A DNA stretch of 64,000 bases from Mariniflexile gromovii (GTDB taxonomy: Bacteria > Bacteroidota > Bacteroidia > Flavobacteriales > Flavobacteriaceae), in the NCBI RefSeq assembly GCF_017814435.1, contig NZ_JAGJCB010000018.1:16864-80863 (forward strand). The letters are read 5' to 3'. Shown here piece by piece: positions 30,056 through 38,754 of this stretch (positions within the stretch are counted from its first letter, which is position 1; every line of letters starts with the position of its first letter). The translations under genes were made by a program, and so were the position numbers. Below the pieces are notes generated by a model. The model had not been told where the DNA came from and did not search any database. It was given only the letters and a program-made list of their open reading frames with translations.

Positions 30056-30094
30056 AAACCGCTTGAAATTAAATTTTTAAGTGGTTTTTTTTAT
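30056..30094 (+). terminator. Rho-independent terminator after degQ
   Basis: Arms AACCGCTT and AAGTGGTT (one G-U pair) enclose an A/T-rich loop and are followed by a run of eight T. Confidence 0.75.
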
Positions 30095-30126
30095 TAAAAT
30101 AATTCACGAAAACGTTTGAGTTGTAG

Positions 30127-30134
30127 TATTTTTG
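30127..30134 (+). promoter_or_regulatory. -7 promoter element for the GAPDH gene
   Basis: TATTTTTG matches TAnnTTTG, 31 bases before the ATG at 30166 and just after the degQ terminator. A -33 TTG at the usual distance is not clear. Confidence 0.4.
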
Positions 30135-30165
30135 CTAAAGAATAAACAACCTAAACTATTTAAGA

Positions 30166-31614
30166 ATGCCTTTGAATAAAAATTATGAAAAGGAATTAGC
30201 CTTTCAAGCAGATCGTAGAAAAGCCACTGTAGAATTTATAAAAATTGTGAGCGATTTATGGTACGACAAGTCTATTGAGCTGGTAATTTTTAGAAACCAG
30301 TTAATTGACAGAAACGTAAGCCAAATTTTAAGCTTGCATGAATATGCTGGCAAATTTGTGCAAAAACCTATTTCTATTTTCGATTCTGTTGAAATTGCCC
30401 AAGCTATTAAAGCTATGGAAATTCCACCTGCAAAGTTAGATATTGGTAAACTAACCTATGAATTCCATTCTGAAGAAAACAATTTTGAAAATGCCAGAAG
30501 CTTTATTACAGAAAAATTAAAAGGTGCAAAAAAAGCGGAAGATTTTCAACCAAAAAATGTTGTTCTCTACGGTTTTGGTAGAATTGGCAGATTGGTTGCC
30601 CGCGAACTCATGGCACGGACTGGAAAAGGAAGTCAGTTACGTTTAAGGGCCATTGTTACACGAGGAACAATTGATGCCCAAATACTTGAAAAAAGAGCCG
30701 CATTGTTGCGTAATGATTCGGTTCATGGTGTTTTTTCAGGTTCTGTTTCTGTTGATGTAAAAAATAATGCCTTAATAATAAATGGCACTACGGTAAATAT
30801 CATTTCAGCAAATGCTCCAGAAGAAATTGATTATACAGCCTATGGTATAGATAATGCTTTAGTTATTGACAATACAGGTGCCTATAGAGATAAAACGGCT
30901 TTAAGTAGACATTTAAAATCTAAAGGCGTTGATAAAGTATTGTTAACAGCACCAGGAAAAGAGGTTCCAAATATTGTTTACGGGGTTAACCATTTAGAAA
31001 ACAATCCTGATAAATTGGATATATTTTCAGCCGCATCATGTACCACAAATGCTATTACCCCTATTTTAAAAGTTGTTGAAGATTCTTTTGGAATAAAAAG
31101 CGGCCATATAGAAACCATTCACGCCTATACTAACGACCAGAATTTAGTTGATAATTTGCACAGCAAGTACCGTCGTGGTCGTGCAGCAGCATTAAACATG
31201 GTAATTACCGAAACCGGTGCTGGTAGCGCAGTAGCTAAAGCACTGCCTAGTTTAGCTGGTAAATTAACTTCAAACGCCATACGTGTTCCAGTACCCAACG
31301 GATCGTTAGCTATTTTAAATTTAGAATTGAAAAACAAAACTTCGGTGGATGGCATCAATACCATTTTAAAAAAATATGCTTTAGAAGGCGATTTGGTTGA
31401 ACAAATAAAATATGAGTTAAGCGACGAGTTAGTATCCACCGATATTGTTGGCTGTTCTGCGCCCGCTATTTACGATAGCAAGGCAACGATAGTGCGTTCT
31501 GATGGAAAAAATGCAGTGCTCTATATCTGGTACGATAACGAGTATGGTTATAGCCATCAAGTAATTAGGCTCTCAAAATACATTGCGAAAGTGAGACGTT
31601 TTACATACTATTAA
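30166..31614 (+). CDS. Glyceraldehyde-3-phosphate dehydrogenase, N-terminally extended
   Basis: 482 residues, versus about 335 for ordinary GAPDH. The first ~130 residues are an extra, mostly helical and charged segment (KNYEKELAFQADRRKATVEF...). The NAD domain starts at about 131 with YGFGRIGR (135-142); the catalytic Cys292 is in AASCTTNAITP, and the rest of the GAPDH core is complete (HAYTNDQ, RRGRAAALNM, WYDNEYGYSHQ). It oxidises glyceraldehyde-3-phosphate or runs in reverse. The long form occurs in other Bacteroidota as a second GAPDH, possibly gluconeogenic; that role is from memory. It has its own promoter box and terminator. Confidence 0.92.
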   Translation: MPLNKNYEKELAFQADRRKATVEFIKIVSDLWYDKSIELVIFRNQLIDRNVSQILSLHEYAGKFVQKPISIFDSVEIAQAIKAMEIPPAKLDIGKLTYEFHSEENNFENARSFITEKLKGAKKAEDFQPKNVVLYGFGRIGRLVARELMARTGKGSQLRLRAIVTRGTIDAQILEKRAALLRNDSVHGVFSGSVSVDVKNNALIINGTTVNIISANAPEEIDYTAYGIDNALVIDNTGAYRDKTALSRHLKSKGVDKVLLTAPGKEVPNIVYGVNHLENNPDKLDIFSAASCTTNAITPILKVVEDSFGIKSGHIETIHAYTNDQNLVDNLHSKYRRGRAAALNMVITETGAGSAVAKALPSLAGKLTSNAIRVPVPNGSLAILNLELKNKTSVDGINTILKKYALEGDLVEQIKYELSDELVSTDIVGCSAPAIYDSKATIVRSDGKNAVLYIWYDNEYGYSHQVIRLSKYIAKVRRFTYY

Positions 31615-31656
31615 ATTATAAAAAATCTAATTTACGTTTTTACCCGTATATAATTT

Positions 31657-31682
31657 AGCCTCACTTTCGTGAGGCTTTTTGT
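31657..31682 (+). terminator. Rho-independent terminator after GAPDH
   Basis: A perfect 8-bp stem AGCCTCAC/GTGAGGCT with the loop TTTC, followed by TTTTTG. Confidence 0.88.
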
Positions 31683-31743
31683 TAAATTTTAACTGTTTAT
31701 CGACAATATTTTTTAAATTAGTAAATTGAAAACCAAACTTAAA

Positions 31744-32376
31744 ATGAATTTTACCAAAGCTTTAACCCTACTAACACTTTTATTCTCTTTAGCCGCAATT
31801 TCTCAAACAACTGATAATGATGATGATAAACTATCATTAAACAGTGGAACTCTTGATAATCAATTTGATTATGTTATAAAAAAATCGAATGGTTGGAATG
31901 ATGAACGAGGACAATCATATAGAGTTATAAAAACCTATTGGCTAACCGAGCTAAAGGAGCATGTACTAGATTCATTGGCAACTATTAAGAAAGATATCAT
32001 AGCTACCGAAATAACCGTAAAAGCACAAACGCAAGAAATTGCAGATTTAAAAACCAGTCTTGCTAACACCCAAAACACTTTAGACAAAACCAAGAGCGAG
32101 AAAAACAATATGTCGTTGCTTGGAATACAAATGAGCAAAAGCAGCTATAGCGGAATTATGTGGTCTATAATAGGCGTACTATTAGCTTTGCTTATTTTCT
32201 TTATTTATCAATTTAAAAACAGTAACGCTGTTACCAAAGAGGCCAAACGTACACTTGCAGATGTAGAAGATGAATTTGAAGAACACCGCAAAACAGCTGT
32301 AGAGCGCGAACAAAAAGTACGCCGCCAATTACAAGACGAAATAAACAAACAAAAGGTGATTAAGGCTAAAAAATAG
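31744..32376 (+). CDS. Exported coiled-coil protein with one internal membrane helix
   Basis: 210 residues from the ATG at 31744; a TTG six codons upstream is less likely. There is a signal peptide (about 1-21, ending AAISQT), a periplasmic part with a heptad-like helix (about 75-115: LDSLATIKKDIIATEITVKAQ...), one membrane segment (about 132-152: GIMWSIIGVLLALLIFFIYQF) and a charged cytoplasmic helix (about 160-210). Homologues are sometimes labelled tRNA (guanine-N1)-methyltransferase, which this sequence cannot be: it has no SAM-binding or knotted fold and is a membrane protein. Function unknown. Confidence 0.75.
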   Translation: MNFTKALTLLTLLFSLAAISQTTDNDDDKLSLNSGTLDNQFDYVIKKSNGWNDERGQSYRVIKTYWLTELKEHVLDSLATIKKDIIATEITVKAQTQEIADLKTSLANTQNTLDKTKSEKNNMSLLGIQMSKSSYSGIMWSIIGVLLALLIFFIYQFKNSNAVTKEAKRTLADVEDEFEEHRKTAVEREQKVRRQLQDEINKQKVIKAKK

Positions 32377-32401
32377 GCTTTTAACAACTGAATAATACCT
32401 T

Positions 32402-32435
32402 AAAAAAATCTGTAATTTATGTTACGGATTTTTTT
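32402..32435 (+). terminator. Rho-independent terminator
   Basis: Arms AAATCTGTAA and TTACGGATTT (one G-U pair) around TTTATG, followed by a T run. It ends the coiled-coil gene and lies 47 bases from the convergent LytTR gene. Confidence 0.75.
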
Positions 32436-32482
32436 ATGTGTTGTTTTGTTTGATCGTAATAAAATCAACTAATTTCATAAAC

Positions 32483-33211
32483 CTAAACTCCAAAACGTTT
32501 TACAACATCATCTTTATAAGTATCTCCAATGGGTATTTGAATACCATCAACAATAACCTTTGTTTTTTGCAGGGCTTTTATAAAATCGATATTCACTACG
32601 TACGATCTATGAACTCTTATAAAACGTGCTGCTGGCAACTTATCTAAAATATCCTTAAAACTAGAAAGGGTTAAAATGGCTTTATCAGATTCTGAAGTGT
32701 AGATTTTTATATAATCTTTCAAACCCTGAATGTACTTTATGGTATCGATGTTTATTTTAATGTTTTCGTATTCCGATTTCACAAAAATAAAATTGTCCTG
32801 TGTATTGGCTTGAGGAACTTCTATAATAGTATCAGTTTTTGAAACGCTTTTATTTTCCAACTCATACTTTTCTTTGGCGCGGGTTACCGCTTTTAAAAAC
32901 CTATGAAATGGTATGGGTTTTACCAAATAATCGGTGGCATTAAGGTTAAAACCATCTAAAGCATATTGCGGATACGCTGTTGTAAAAATAAATTGAGGCA
33001 TATTGTCCAATGCTTTTACCAAATCGATACCCGTTAGGTTTGGCATTTCAATATCTAAAAAAATAAGATCTACCTTGTTCTTATTCAATAGCGTTATGGC
33101 TTCCAACGGATTGGTGCACTTAACAACAATTTCCAGTCCTCCTATTTGTTTTATATAAGATTCAATAATGTCGATTGCTAAAGGCTCATCGTCTATAATT
33201 ACACACTTCAT
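32483..33211 (-). CDS. LytTR-family response regulator
   Basis: 242 residues. The receiver domain has the acidic pair DDE at 7-9, the phosphoacceptor Asp53 in IFLDIEMPN and the Lys of LVKPIPF near 98. A LytTR DNA-binding domain follows (about 135-240: FIFVKSEYENIKINIDTIKYIQGLKDYI, RVHRSYVVNIDFI). The gene overlaps the histidine kinase upstream by 4 bases, so they form a pair. DUF4907 and a Kelch lipoprotein lie upstream on the same strand and may be their targets or sensors. Confidence 0.93.
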   Translation of the reverse strand: MKCVIIDDEPLAIDIIESYIKQIGGLEIVVKCTNPLEAITLLNKNKVDLIFLDIEMPNLTGIDLVKALDNMPQFIFTTAYPQYALDGFNLNATDYLVKPIPFHRFLKAVTRAKEKYELENKSVSKTDTIIEVPQANTQDNFIFVKSEYENIKINIDTIKYIQGLKDYIKIYTSESDKAILTLSSFKDILDKLPAARFIRVHRSYVVNIDFIKALQKTKVIVDGIQIPIGDTYKDDVVKRFGV

Positions 33212-34254
33212 AAGCTTAAATTAATTTTTAAACTTACAATAAATCTGTTATCTTTTTCTTCAACATGTAGTAAATGTTTCTTTGGGTACAAAAGTTCCAA
33301 ACGTTCTTTGGTGTTTTGTAGGCCAATGCCCGAACTGTCTTTATCGGTTTTTCTAATCCCTATTACGTTGATGCATTTAAACTGTAAGTCATCACCATTA
33401 ATCTTAATTTCAATTTTAACCTCTGTATGTCCTTTAAAATCAGTACCATACTTAAAGGCATTTTCAATAAACGAAATAAAAAGTAGCGGTCTAATTTTTT
33501 GATTTGTAACAGCACCGTGTATATTTAACGTGACATCTTTATTATTTGCTATGCGCAAGCGTTGTAACTTTAAATAATTTTGAATGTACTCCAAATCTTT
33601 TACTAACGGCACAAATTCGCTATTGGTTTCGTATAGCATATACCGCATTAACTCTGAAAGTGTTATGATGGCTTCAGGAGCATCATTTGATTTTTTTGTT
33701 GTAAGCGAATAAATGCTGTTTAATGAATTAAACAAAAAATGCGGATTTATTTGATGCTTTAAAGCATGCAATTCGGTTGATGTTTTTTGTACCTCAATTT
33801 CTTTTTTCTTTCTTTCATTCCTATTCCATTCTGCATAAACCCTTAAAGCGGTTCCTGTAACCACTAACAAAACATTAAAAATAATAGGCCCAATGAGTTT
33901 TATACGAAAAAAAGAATCTGGTTTGTTTTTTGGAAAAGGTGGGTTAAAATCTGGATTATGTCTAACTTCTGGCATCAGCCCATTAGTTATAACTGCGGAT
34001 AATATGATTAACGCCAACACCAATACCACATATAAAAGTGTCTTTTTTTTAAGAAGAAATTTAGTTACTAAATAGGAGTAGTTAATATAAAAAAGAAACA
34101 TGTTGCCCATTAAAGCAAAAAAAATGCGTTTTGCTACCACATCAGATTCTGCTCTGGGTTGCATTAAATTAAAACATATAAAAACCGCCCAAATAGAACC
34201 GTGCAATAAAATTTGGTTACGCTTTCTGGCGTTTGTTAAGTCTATGTGTTCCAT
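33208..34254 (-). CDS. LytS-type sensor histidine kinase
   Basis: 348 residues. Four membrane helices fill the first ~140 residues (about 20-32, 47-66, 72-92, 118-138). The kinase part has the His_kinase domain motif HQINPHFLFNSLN at 167-179 and an ATPase domain near the end (FIENAFKYG, SGIGLQNTKERL). No separate sensory domain is visible, so sensing probably involves the membrane part or a partner protein. It is coupled to the LytTR regulator by a 4-base overlap; 4 bases separate it from DUF4907. Confidence 0.92.
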   Translation of the reverse strand: MEHIDLTNARKRNQILLHGSIWAVFICFNLMQPRAESDVVAKRIFFALMGNMFLFYINYSYLVTKFLLKKKTLLYVVLVLALIILSAVITNGLMPEVRHNPDFNPPFPKNKPDSFFRIKLIGPIIFNVLLVVTGTALRVYAEWNRNERKKKEIEVQKTSTELHALKHQINPHFLFNSLNSIYSLTTKKSNDAPEAIITLSELMRYMLYETNSEFVPLVKDLEYIQNYLKLQRLRIANNKDVTLNIHGAVTNQKIRPLLFISFIENAFKYGTDFKGHTEVKIEIKINGDDLQFKCINVIGIRKTDKDSSGIGLQNTKERLELLYPKKHLLHVEEKDNRFIVSLKINLSL

Positions 34255-34258
34255 AGCA

Positions 34259-34594
34259 CTAATTTATACAGTTTAATTTAATACCAAGCTGTTTTAACTC
34301 TGAAAGTGTAATTTTCGGGTTTTCTTTATGGTTCAATTTCTTCTTAACTAAATCGGCAACTTTTTGGGCATCTTGGGGCGTGCAAAAAGACACATTATTT
34401 TGTATGGTTGGTATATAGTCTTGTTTTATTAACAGGGTATTTCTAAAACTTATGCTATAACCGTATCCGGAATCTGTTTTAAAAACCTTGGTGTTAAAAG
34501 GTTCTTCCACATTGGTTTTGGAAATAATTACACCTATTAAAATAACGCTTAAAATTAGTAATAGCGCTATCACATATTTTGATTTTTTATTCAT
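34259..34594 (-). CDS. DUF4907 family small membrane-anchored protein
   Basis: 111 residues. A membrane anchor or signal (about 7-25) is followed by a small domain typical of DUF4907 as I recall it: FKTDSGYGYSISFRNTLLIKQDYIPTIQ, then FCTPQDAQKVADLVKKKL and a terminal LKQLGIKLNC. The two cysteines may pair. It lies 4 bases before the sensor kinase, so it is probably made with the kinase and may belong to the signalling module. Function unknown. Confidence 0.7.
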   Translation of the reverse strand: MNKKSKYVIALLLILSVILIGVIISKTNVEEPFNTKVFKTDSGYGYSISFRNTLLIKQDYIPTIQNNVSFCTPQDAQKVADLVKKKLNHKENPKITLSELKQLGIKLNCIN

Positions 34595-34610
34595 AACTTA
34601 AAAATAAAAA

Positions 34611-34660
34611 AAATCCAAAGCACTCAATTTTAACTACCTAAGAGCTTGTGCTTTGGATTT
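34611..34660 (-). terminator. Terminator after the Kelch lipoprotein gene
   Basis: A perfect 13-bp stem (AAATCCAAAGCAC/GTGCTTTGGATTT) with a 24-base loop. On the minus strand it is followed by a T run, 26 bases past the Kelch stop codon. It suggests that the DUF4907-kinase-regulator genes start a new transcript or rely on read-through. Confidence 0.75.
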
Positions 34661-34686
34661 AAAACAAAACTATCAATCAAACAAAT

Positions 34687-35673
34687 TTAATCTTCATCAT
34701 CATAATCATCCATCGGGAACAATTCATATATATCATCTAAGTACAAACTACCTGTTCTACCCATTAATACAAAACCTCTACTTCCGTTTGAAAAAGCAAC
34801 AGCATCTTGACGAACGGTTGCTTCTAAAGCAGATATTTCTTCCCAAGTATCAAAGGTTGGATCATATTCCCAAATGGTTTTTATTGCACCACCATAATAC
34901 CCGGTAGCTATATAACCCAAACCACCTATATTTAGACCCACTGCATTGGATCTGATAATGGAGTAATCATCATCTTCATCCAAATCATTTTTACGAGTCC
35001 ACACTTCAGTTGTTGGATCGAATTCCCAAAAGTCAACTTTGTACAACCCGTTGCTAACACCCGTTCCTAAATACACTTTATTGTTTATGGTAAAAGTGGT
35101 AGCATCCACTCTTTTTTCACCTCCAAAACCTACAAGCTCAGACCAAGCATCTGTTACAGGATCATATTTCCAAAAATCCTTTTTATCATTGTCGCCATCG
35201 TTACCAGTTCCAATATAACCTTTACCATTAATTCCAAATTCCACGGCAGCACGTCTTACACCACCACCAAAATTGGCTTTTTGGGTCCATGCGTTTGTGG
35301 TTGGGTTATATTCCCAAAAATCGGCCAATTCATCGTCACCATCATAACCAACACCAACATAGCCTTTATCATCAATAGCAAAACCAGATGCTGAACTTCT
35401 GGCAACTCCGGGAAAATCTGCTTTTTGCACCCAATAATTACCTTCAATATTATATTGCCAAAAATCATTTAAATAATCATCGCCATCATAACCTGTTCCC
35501 ATATAACCAAAATCGCCAATAGTGAAACTAACGGAATTGCTTCTTGGAGTACCATCAAAAACCGAACGTTCTTGCCAGTTTCCTCTATCTGTATCCTCAT
35601 CAGATGAACATCCAATAAAAGTGATGGATGCCATAGAAATGATTAATATTAAAAGTGTTTTATTGTTTTTCAT
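34687..35673 (-). CDS. Kelch-repeat beta-propeller lipoprotein
   Basis: 328 residues from the ATG at 35673; an upstream TTG at 35700 is unlikely. A lipoprotein signal ends at Cys22 (TFIGCSSDED). Six Kelch-like blades follow, each with the pattern R-x5-F/V-x6-GY-x-GxGxDGDD-x4-DFW-x-Y-x9-W, spaced about 47-50 residues apart. It is probably an outer-membrane or periplasmic binding protein. The neighbouring LytS/LytTR and DUF4907 genes are on the same strand. The asp/gly-rich GTGxDGDD loops are striking and could bind calcium; that is inference. Confidence 0.85.
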   Translation of the reverse strand: MKNNKTLLILIISMASITFIGCSSDEDTDRGNWQERSVFDGTPRSNSVSFTIGDFGYMGTGYDGDDYLNDFWQYNIEGNYWVQKADFPGVARSSASGFAIDDKGYVGVGYDGDDELADFWEYNPTTNAWTQKANFGGGVRRAAVEFGINGKGYIGTGNDGDNDKKDFWKYDPVTDAWSELVGFGGEKRVDATTFTINNKVYLGTGVSNGLYKVDFWEFDPTTEVWTRKNDLDEDDDYSIIRSNAVGLNIGGLGYIATGYYGGAIKTIWEYDPTFDTWEEISALEATVRQDAVAFSNGSRGFVLMGRTGSLYLDDIYELFPMDDYDDED

Positions 35674-35919
35674 CTTTTGTTGTTTTGTTATATTCTTCAA
35701 TTCAAATTTTTGCCAAAACTATTTTTTACAATCAAGAAACAAAAAGATTATAGCTGTTCTGGCCATTAGTCTATACAAACACCGCTTTTTACAAGACCAA
35801 CGCCTCCAATCAAATTTGGTAGAAACTATTAGCCTATTTGCATATTAAAACCCTGTATTTGTATAACTAATTTTAATTGAAAAGGCTGTTTAATTAAGTT
35901 CGCCGAAATTATTTTTTTT

Positions 35920-37236
35920 ATGACCCTGAAGCAAGCCCTTGCGGTTCCCTTATGTACATTCATAGTAATATGTACACTAATAACATCATGCACCAAAGAC
36001 GACGAAAATTACCCGGTGGGAGAAGATTGGATAAACCTAGATACGCAGGTTTTCTATATTGATACCTTAACCGTTAAAACAAGCACTTTTAAACTTGATT
36101 CTATTGCTATTTCCTCTACTGCTAGGTTATTAATTGGTGCTTACACCGATCCTGTTTTTGGAAAAACCACAAGCAAAGCATATTCCCAAATAACAAACGC
36201 TACTTACACATTAAGTAGCAATGCTGTTTTTGATTCGGTTGCTTTAATTTTAAATTACGACTCCTATTTTTATAATGATACCATCCCCGTTCAAAAAATA
36301 AATGTTTATGAATTACTAAAGGATTTGGAACCCGATGAAGATGCAGATAGCTATTATAATACAACAAAAATTTCAGCAAGCAGTTCTCCTATAGGCACAA
36401 AAAGTTTTTATGCTAAACCCAAAAAAGACGATTCATTACATGTTACTTTGAATAACGCCTACGGAAAAACCCTTTTTGAAAATTTAAGAGACAATAAAAT
36501 AAATAATACAGACGAATTTTTAAAAGTCTACAAAGGGTTACTTATTGAACCAGACGCAAATAACACCGCCATTTTAGGTTTTTTAGAAAGCAGTTTTGTT
36601 AGAGTTTATTACACCGTTAAAGGAGAACTCTCCACCGATACAGAACTCACTTTGGACATGCCTTTTGATGCAACAAACAGTTTTCATAACATTTCAAGTG
36701 ACAAAGTGGGCACTAATTTTGAAACATTAACCGATCAAGAAACCTACTTATCAAGTACCGCCACCAGCAACAACAGTTATATGCAAGCAGGAACGGGTAT
36801 TGCTACAAGAATTGACATTCCCAATTTAGAATCGTTATATGACATACCAGGTACGGGAATTATTATTGATGCTAGCCTATCCATATCGTTAAAGCAAAAC
36901 TCTAGCACTAATAACCTGCATACAAACGACTCTCTAAACGTCTATATCATAGATAAAAAAGCAAATATTATAAGTGCATTGGTAGATACACAAGGCAATA
37001 CCGTATTAGCTACCATTACAAATGAAGACACGGAATTTAATGTAACCACCTACTCCATGCCCCTTAAATATTTTCTAAACTTCAAACTAAACGATGCTAA
37101 TGGCGATGATTATTATTTAGCCTTGTATCCAAAAGATTTTGATCAATCTGTAAACCGGTATATTTTAAATGGCGAAGCCGCTTCAAACAATTTAAAAACC
37201 AAAATCGAATTAATTTACGCTATTTATGATAAATAA
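35920..37236 (+). CDS. DUF4270 family lipoprotein
   Basis: 438 residues with a lipoprotein signal ending at Cys24 (TLITSCTKDD). The mature part carries the family features I know from flavobacteria: GEDWINLDTQVFYIDTLTVKTSTFKLDSI, RLLIGAYTDPVFGKTTSKAYSQI, and later GTGIATRIDIPNLESL and AASNNLKTKIELIYAIY. DUF4270 proteins are large beta-rich surface lipoproteins without known function. It overlaps the beta-barrel gene downstream by 11 bases, so the pair is probably a surface lipoprotein and its outer-membrane partner. Confidence 0.85.
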   Translation: MTLKQALAVPLCTFIVICTLITSCTKDDENYPVGEDWINLDTQVFYIDTLTVKTSTFKLDSIAISSTARLLIGAYTDPVFGKTTSKAYSQITNATYTLSSNAVFDSVALILNYDSYFYNDTIPVQKINVYELLKDLEPDEDADSYYNTTKISASSSPIGTKSFYAKPKKDDSLHVTLNNAYGKTLFENLRDNKINNTDEFLKVYKGLLIEPDANNTAILGFLESSFVRVYYTVKGELSTDTELTLDMPFDATNSFHNISSDKVGTNFETLTDQETYLSSTATSNNSYMQAGTGIATRIDIPNLESLYDIPGTGIIIDASLSISLKQNSSTNNLHTNDSLNVYIIDKKANIISALVDTQGNTVLATITNEDTEFNVTTYSMPLKYFLNFKLNDANGDDYYLALYPKDFDQSVNRYILNGEAASNNLKTKIELIYAIYDK

Positions 37237-38476
37237 GTTAATAATACTAAGCCTGTTCTTGGTGGTACTTACAGAGCAAACCTTGGCACAAACCAACGCC
37301 TTATCCAGCTCGCCATATTCCTTATATGGGTTAGGTTTAAGCAACGAAACATCTACCGGAAAAGTAAATGCTTTGGGTGGTTTAGGAATTGCTATGCCTT
37401 CTAACTCTTTTATTAATAATTCCAACCCCGCTTCATTTGGTAATGTGTTATTAAACTCATTTTTCTATGATTTTGGCTTTAAAGCACAAACCAATACTTT
37501 GGCCGAAGGCAGCAGTTCAAACTCAAACATCATAGCCAATTTTTCTAACATTGCCATTGCATTTCCTGTAACAAAACAATCTGGTTTGGGCATCACCCTC
37601 ATTCCATTAACCAGTGTGGGATATAGTATTTCGGGCATTCAAACAAATATTGAAGGCACTAACAATAGCAATTTTATTACCGATATAAATGGTACCGGAG
37701 GCATAAACGATTTAAAACTAAACTATGGCTATGCTTTAACCAATAAATTTAGAATTGGTATTATGGCTTCGGCCCTATTTGGTAAAATAACGCAAACGGA
37801 AACCGATTATTTACCAAGTAACACTTTAGTAATTGAAGATGAAAACTATTATTCTGGTTTCCGTGTGGGCACAGGTTTCCAATATAATGCCTTAAAGAAT
37901 TTTTCTATAGGTGGCACCGTCCAGTTACCAACCAGTTTAAACGGAAGCAAATCGAGCACCATCACTTTAAATAGCACAGATTCCACCACCGATTTAACTG
38001 AAAACTCCGAAACTGATATTGATAATTTCAACTTACCATTAGAGCTCGGTTTTGGATTAAATACAATGCTTAAAAATAATTTTTCGCTAAATGTTGATTA
38101 CAAAAAAAGCTATTGGGATAACACCAACCAAACAGACCAATTGGGTACCTATGTAAACCAAAACTTGTTTGCCATGGGTTTACAATATGCCGCCGAAAAA
38201 AAAGTATCTAAATTCTTTAATAACCTAGAATACCGGGTTGGTTATAGTTTTAATGATGGCAATTTAGAAGTAAACAACCAACGTATAAAAAACAGCAGTA
38301 TGAGTTTAGGTATAGGAATCCCTTTAGATCCTTACACAAATTCCATGATAAATATTGGCTATTCTTATGGAAGCAAGGGACAAATTACCAACGGTTTAAT
38401 AAAAGAAAACTACCACTTACTTTCTATAAATCTAAGTTTAGAAGGCATTTGGTTCCAAAAAAGAAAATATGATTAG
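37226..38476 (+). CDS. Outer-membrane beta-barrel protein (OmpP1/FadL-like)
   Basis: 416 residues with a signal peptide (about 1-20, ending TLAQT). The rest alternates amphipathic strands with polar turns and ends in strand-like NISLSLEGIWFQKRK. Early motifs (SSPYSLYGLGLSNETSTGKVNALGGLGIAMPSNSFINNSNPASFG) match flavobacterial OmpP1/FadL-type proteins. It may transport hydrophobic compounds or serve as a partner of the DUF4270 lipoprotein, with which it overlaps by 11 bases. Substrate unknown. Confidence 0.78.
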   Translation: MINKLIILSLFLVVLTEQTLAQTNALSSSPYSLYGLGLSNETSTGKVNALGGLGIAMPSNSFINNSNPASFGNVLLNSFFYDFGFKAQTNTLAEGSSSNSNIIANFSNIAIAFPVTKQSGLGITLIPLTSVGYSISGIQTNIEGTNNSNFITDINGTGGINDLKLNYGYALTNKFRIGIMASALFGKITQTETDYLPSNTLVIEDENYYSGFRVGTGFQYNALKNFSIGGTVQLPTSLNGSKSSTITLNSTDSTTDLTENSETDIDNFNLPLELGFGLNTMLKNNFSLNVDYKKSYWDNTNQTDQLGTYVNQNLFAMGLQYAAEKKVSKFFNNLEYRVGYSFNDGNLEVNNQRIKNSSMSLGIGIPLDPYTNSMINIGYSYGSKGQITNGLIKENYHLLSINLSLEGIWFQKRKYD

Positions 38477-38557
38477 GCTTAACCTATTTGAGATTATACC
38501 CTGATTTATAATGAAACATTTCTTTTCAAGTGAAATTTAAGCCAAATACTTCCAAAA

Positions 38558-38617
38558 TGTCAGTCTGACCTTGTCGAAGACCTAAAAAAAATCCACTTCG
38601 ACAAGCTCAGTGTGACA
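38558..38617. repeat. Large imperfect palindrome, CTTCGACAAGCTCAGT type
   Basis: Left arm 38558-38579 (TGTCAGTCTGACCTTGTCGAAG, 22 bases, given here in two parts: TGTCAGTCTGA then CCTTGTCGAAG) pairs with the right arm at 38596-38617 with three mismatches, around a 16-base A-rich centre. The arm CTTCGACAAGCTCAGT is a sequence I recall as dispersed through many Bacteroidota genomes. It follows the beta-barrel gene and may also act as a terminator. Confidence 0.8.
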
Positions 38618-38727
38618 CAGAACATTCATTTGACATTTAAAACTTTAATTACAGCTAACGGTTTAAACTTACTTAAAGCATCCACAATTAGAATAACAAA
38701 TCGATATTCAAAACCCATTAATTCAAT

Positions 38728-38735
38728 TATCTTTG
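38728..38735 (+). promoter_or_regulatory. -7 promoter element for trmD
   Basis: TATCTTTG matches TAnnTTTG, 19 bases before the trmD ATG. No good -33 TTG was found. Confidence 0.4.
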
Positions 38736-38754
38736 CAATTCTTAAAACAGAACC

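Noticed and set aside
31744..32376. Annotation as tRNA (guanine-N1)-methyltransferase, a label seen on homologues
   Set aside because: The protein has a signal peptide, a coiled coil and a membrane helix and none of the TrmD motifs; the genuine TrmD is at 38755-39432.
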